Assembly: GCF_013416555.1 (NCBI RefSeq) | Contig: NZ_JACCFG010000005.1 | Span: 248,001 to 312,000, forward strand | DNA from: Sphingomonas sp. R-74633 | GTDB taxonomy: Bacteria; Pseudomonadota; Alphaproteobacteria; Sphingomonadales; Sphingomonadaceae | DNA length: 64,000 bases | Direction of reading: 5' to 3' | Part shown: positions 61,077-64,000 of the stretch, in pieces | How the letters are laid out: the number at the start of each line of letters is the position of its first letter | Position numbering within the stretch: position 1 is the first letter of the stretch | Translations under genes and position numbers: made by a program | Notes under the pieces: model-generated | What the model saw: only the letters and a program-made list of their open reading frames with translations | Told to the model about the DNA's origin: nothing | Databases searched by the model: none

Positions 61077-62384
61077 ATGTTAGCGCCTTTCCCCTGGATA
61101 GACGTAGCGATCATCTTCGCGCTGATCGTTCTCAACGGCCTTTTTTCGATGTCCGAACTGGCGATCGTCTCGTCGCGCTCGGCGCGGCTCGAGGCGATGG
61201 CACGGGCCGGACGCAGCGGGGCAGGCGCGCGCACCGCGCTGCTGCTCGCCTCCGATCCGGGCAAGTTCCTCTCCACCGTGCAGATCGGCATCACGCTGAT
61301 CGGGATCATCGCCGGTGCCTATTCGGGCGCGAGCCTGGGCGAGCCGACCGCGCAGCGGATCGAGCTGCTCGGGGTGCACAAGGAGCTGGCGCACACGCTC
61401 GGCATCACGATCGTGATCGGCATCACCACCTTCTTCTCGCTGGTGATCGGCGAGCTGGTGCCCAAGCAGTTCGCGCTGCGCTCGCCCGAGCCGATCGCGG
61501 TGGCGATGGCAGTGCCGATGCTGTGGCTGAGCCGCGCCACCGCGCCGATCGTCTGGCTGCTCGATTCGACCAGCGGGCTGATCTTCCGCCTGATCGGGCT
61601 CAACCGCGAATCGGAAAACCGGGTCACCGCCGAGGAACTGCACCTTATCGTGGCAGAAGCCAGCAAGTCGGGCGTGATCGAGGAGCATGAGCGCTCGATC
61701 ATCTCGAGCGTCGTCCGCCTGGCCGACCGGCCGGTGCGCGAAGTGATGACGCCGCGCACCGATGTCGACTGGGTCGATGTCGATCTCGACGCCGACGGCA
61801 TTCGCGAGGCGCTGCTGCTCACCCCGCACACCCGCCTGCCGGTGGCGGAGGGTTCGGTCGACAAGGTGATCGGCGTGGTCCAGGCGCGCGATATCGCCGC
61901 GGCTCTGTTCCGTGGCGAGGCGCTCGAACTGCGCAAGCTGATGCGCGAGGCGCCGATCCTGCCCGACACGGTCGATGCGATGGACGCGCTGGGTGCGCTG
62001 CGCCGCGCCGAAGTGCCGATGGGCCTCGTCCATGACGAATATGGCCATTTCGAAGGCATTGTGACGCCGGCCAATCTGCTCGCCGCGATCGCCGGCGAGC
62101 TCGCCTCGGACGTCAATCCGAGCGACAACCCCAATATCGTGACGCGCGAGGATGGCTCGCTGCTCGTCTCGGGCCAGATGCCCGCGGACATGCTCGCCGA
62201 CCGGCTCGGCCTCGATCTCGACGAGGACCGCGATTACGCGACGGTCGCGGGCCTCGCGCTGGCGGTGCTCAAGCGGCTGCCCAATGAAGGCGACAGCTTT
62301 GTCGAGCAGGGCTGGCGCTTCGAGATCGTCGACATGGACGGGCGCAAGATCGACAAGCTGCTGGTGGACCGGGCGGAGAAGTGA
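61077..62384 (+). CDS. CorC/HlyC (CNNM) family transporter-associated protein
   Basis: 435 aa. N-terminal DUF21 domain with three or four membrane segments (LNGLFSMSELAIVSSRSARLE, IGITLIGIIAGAYSGA, GELVPKQFAL), two CBS domains (VMTPRTDVDWVDVD, VIGVVQARDI, LVHDEYGHFEGIVTPANLL) and a C-terminal CorC/HlyC FAD-like domain (ADRLGLDLDE..YATVAGLAL). Homologues are linked to Mg2+/Co2+ efflux; the haemolysin label is historical. Confidence 0.92.
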   Translation: MLAPFPWIDVAIIFALIVLNGLFSMSELAIVSSRSARLEAMARAGRSGAGARTALLLASDPGKFLSTVQIGITLIGIIAGAYSGASLGEPTAQRIELLGVHKELAHTLGITIVIGITTFFSLVIGELVPKQFALRSPEPIAVAMAVPMLWLSRATAPIVWLLDSTSGLIFRLIGLNRESENRVTAEELHLIVAEASKSGVIEEHERSIISSVVRLADRPVREVMTPRTDVDWVDVDLDADGIREALLLTPHTRLPVAEGSVDKVIGVVQARDIAAALFRGEALELRKLMREAPILPDTVDAMDALGALRRAEVPMGLVHDEYGHFEGIVTPANLLAAIAGELASDVNPSDNPNIVTREDGSLLVSGQMPADMLADRLGLDLDEDRDYATVAGLALAVLKRLPNEGDSFVEQGWRFEIVDMDGRKIDKLLVDRAEK

Positions 62385-62893
62385 GCGCGGCGGCCCGGCT
62401 TGTCGCGTACACGTCGCGGGGCAAGCAGCTGGGCCTGATCGCACTCGGCTTGCTGATGAGCGGCGCCGCGGCGTTTGCGGTGCGGCTCGCCGACCCGGTG
62501 CATGATCCCCTGCATTATTGGGCGGGCTGGGGCGGGCTGATCCTGTTCCCGCTCTGCACGCTGGGCTTCGTACGCCAGCTTTTCCGCACCGGCCCGGTGA
62601 TGGAGATCGGCCCCGAAGGCGTGCTCTGGCGCCGCTGGTCACACGAGCGCATACCCTGGACGGCCTTCACCCGCGCTGCGGACATGTCGATCAAGCGCCA
62701 GCGCTTTGTTTCGCTCTGGTTGCGCGAGCCCGAGCGCTATCGTCCGGGCACGCTGTTCGGCCGCCTCGCTTCGGGCAACAAGCTGCTCGGCTTCGGGGAA
62801 ATCGCACTCAGCGCGCAGGGCCTGACCTGCACGCACGAGGAGATGCTCGCGACAGTGCAGGCCAATGCGCCCGGGCTGTTCCGCGCAGGCTAG
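62381..62893 (+). CDS. STM3941-like membrane protein
   Basis: 170 aa from a GTG overlapping the upstream stop. Two membrane segments (about 15-35 and 48-65), then a PH-like beta domain: GPVMEIGPEGVLWRRWSHERIPWTAF, FGEIALSAQGLTCTHEEMLATV. This matches STM3941-type proteins, function unknown. Confidence 0.72.
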   Translation: MSAAARLVAYTSRGKQLGLIALGLLMSGAAAFAVRLADPVHDPLHYWAGWGGLILFPLCTLGFVRQLFRTGPVMEIGPEGVLWRRWSHERIPWTAFTRAADMSIKRQRFVSLWLREPERYRPGTLFGRLASGNKLLGFGEIALSAQGLTCTHEEMLATVQANAPGLFRAG

Positions 62894-63681
62894 AGCTTCC
62901 CGAACACGCCTTCGAAGCCGGCGATGTCGTCCTTGGCGAGGAAGCTCGCCTGCTCGATCCAGCGGTCGCGGTGGATGCGGCCCTGGAAGTCGCCGAGCTT
63001 GGCGTCGAGCGCATCGGCTTCCTCGGGCGTCAGCGCGGCGAGCTGCGCGAAGCTGGTGATGCCGACAGTGCCCAGCCGATCGGCAAGGCGCGGGCCGACG
63101 CCCTTCATCCGGGTGAGGTCATCGGCTGCGGTGGCCGCGGGCGCAGGCGCAGGCGCAGGCGCGGGTTCGGCCGGCACCGGCGCGGCGACGTCCGAAGCGA
63201 GTGCGGCCGGCGAGGCATCGAACGCGGCGGCGATCGGCTCGTCTGCGAGGGGTTCGGGGGCGAGCGGCTCGGGTGCCGGCGTTTCCTCGACCACCGGCGG
63301 CAGCGGGGCGGGGACGATCTCGGCGACTGGCTCGGGCTCCACTACCGGCTCGGGCGCCGCCACGGGCGCGTGGGCTTCGGCGACGGGCTCGGGAGCAGGC
63401 GCGGGCGGCGGCGCGATCGGCTCGGGCGCCGCTACCGGCGGCTCGACGATCGGCGGGGGCGGCGGGGCGACGGGCGGAGTGATCGGCCGCGCGGGCGGCG
63501 TCTCCTGCACATAGTCCTCGTTAAATTCCTCGATCTCCTCGTTCGCCGCGCGGCGGCGGCTGGCGAGGCGGGCACCCCAGAACAGGATCATGAGCGCGAA
63601 GACGACTCCCGCCGCGATGACCGCGAACGGGAGCGTCAACCAAATCGGAGCCCCGTGAAAGAGCGGTTCCGTGCTGTTCAT
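62890..63681 (-). CDS. HhH membrane protein with Pro/Ala/Glu-rich linker
   Basis: 263 aa. One membrane segment (about 14-36), a Pro/Ala/Glu/Val-rich repetitive linker (about 60-185, EPVAEAHAPVAAPEPVVEPE-like), then a C-terminal helix-hairpin-helix domain (about 195-263: LTRMKGVGPRLADRLGTVGITSFAQLAALTP split as MKGVGPRLADRLG and TSFAQLAAL) of the COG3743 type, named as a flap-endonuclease-like domain but also seen fused to other proteins. The linker DNA is a run of GCAGGC repeats. Role unknown. Confidence 0.82.
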   Translation of the reverse strand: MNSTEPLFHGAPIWLTLPFAVIAAGVVFALMILFWGARLASRRRAANEEIEEFNEDYVQETPPARPITPPVAPPPPPIVEPPVAAPEPIAPPPAPAPEPVAEAHAPVAAPEPVVEPEPVAEIVPAPLPPVVEETPAPEPLAPEPLADEPIAAAFDASPAALASDVAAPVPAEPAPAPAPAPAATAADDLTRMKGVGPRLADRLGTVGITSFAQLAALTPEEADALDAKLGDFQGRIHRDRWIEQASFLAKDDIAGFEGVFGKL

Positions 63682-63753
63682 CTGCGCCTGTCCCCGTCGT
63701 ACGAATTGCGATTCCTGTGCAATGCATACCGTGGTGCGGCGCAGCGCGACAAG

Positions 63754-64000
63754 CTAGTCGCTGGAGCCTCTCGCCGAGTGTCCCGAATCGGCAAGCTTCA
63801 CCAGCCTGGTGAATTCGCTCCGCCAGTAATTCTCGGACGCCGGGGCGAGCGCGCCGATCTGGCGGTAGCTATAGCCGTTCAGATATTTGTCGCCGCGCAG
63901 ATGCTGGCCGAACGCGGCGACCGAGGTGACGAAGGCCATGTCGCCGCGCGGCGCCTGTGCGCTCTGCAGCAGGCTCGCCGGCACCGGGCGCTCGATCAGC
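63754..64000 (-). CDS. VWA-domain protein of YfbK type (C-terminal end only)
   Basis: 82 codons, open to the window edge. DMAFVTSVAAFGQHLRGDKYLNGYSYRQIGALA then FTRLVKLADS fits the DUF3520 C-terminal region of von Willebrand factor A proteins like YfbK (shown in two parts, FGQHLRGDKYL and SEFTRLVKLA). The VWA domain itself is outside the window. The frame stays open past 63984, so the GTG there is not the start. Confidence 0.75.
   Translation of the reverse strand, partial: LIERPVPASLLQSAQAPRGDMAFVTSVAAFGQHLRGDKYLNGYSYRQIGALAPASENYWRSEFTRLVKLADSGHSARGSSD

Noticed and set aside
1..64000. CRISPR arrays, tRNA/rRNA genes, insertion sequences and prophage genes
   Set aside because: No regularly spaced direct repeats, no tRNA-like acceptor/T-arm patterns in the gaps, and no transposase, integrase or phage structural proteins were seen.

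Overview
The window is a high-GC, densely packed stretch of bacterial chromosome. It most resembles Sphingomonas or a close relative (Alphaproteobacteria, Sphingomonadales). The support is family-level: CC_3452, DUF1176 and PHA-cycle proteins, an alphaproteobacterial SOS box (GTTC-N7-GTTC), promoters of the TTGACG-N17-TATCCG type, many TTG/GTG starts, and several families of GC-rich dispersed palindromes. No rRNA, tRNA, prophage, insertion sequence or CRISPR array was found. About 59 genes are supported. The first (PBP1A) and the last (a VWA/YfbK-type protein) run off the window edges.

Layout. 1-9.8 kb: PBP1A, a serine hydrolase, an HNH nuclease, gluQ carrying an in-frame palindromic insertion, LysE, a cobalamin adenosyltransferase, the ergothioneine pair egtB-egtD, and a queuosine-precursor transporter. 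9.8-18.4 kb: an SOS-type promoter, a nucleoside transporter, a PilZ protein, 3-hydroxybutyryl-CoA dehydrogenase, argB, and a tight yggT-DUF167-folD-NTF2-marC run. 18.5-22.7 kb: a GT-C enzyme, GtrA, a methyltransferase and a GtrB-like transferase, which together look like a three-component glycan-modification system. 22.8-29.5 kb: two metal-uptake units. The first is a Fur-boxed heme receptor with a DUF6607-like partner. The second is a Zur-boxed operon of a DUF2946-like protein, a ZnuD-like receptor, a MerC protein and Zur.

29.5-41.4 kb: the (p)ppGpp enzyme Rel, a CC_3452 protein divergent from an HxlR regulator, a DUF559 nuclease boxed by inverted repeats, a thioesterase, a TSUP permease, an aminotransferase, the PHA genes phaC and phasin (phaB lies at 57.4 kb), clpS, a Crp/Fnr regulator and murA. 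41.4-50.5 kb: a divergent SDR/LysR pair, GH92 mannosidase, MFS transporter, heme-oxygenase-like enzyme, SGNH esterase and a PLP-dependent gamma-synthase/lyase. 50.7-57.4 kb: pgeF, GNAT, MidA and lgt in one minus-strand run, then an orphan molybdenum-hydroxylase large subunit and hemH. 57.4-64 kb: phaB, a phytase-like esterase, rpmB, two tiny membrane proteins (one Pmp3-like), tadA, a CorC/HlyC protein, an STM3941-like protein, an HhH membrane protein and the VWA-protein tail.

The genes are mainly core metabolism and envelope functions. The less ordinary content is the dispersed palindromes (one translated inside gluQ, one pair flanking a DUF559 nuclease), the metal- and damage-responsive promoters, and the GtrABC-like locus. 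Start codons were moved from the longest possible frame wherever a ribosome binding site, a terminator or family length argued for it.
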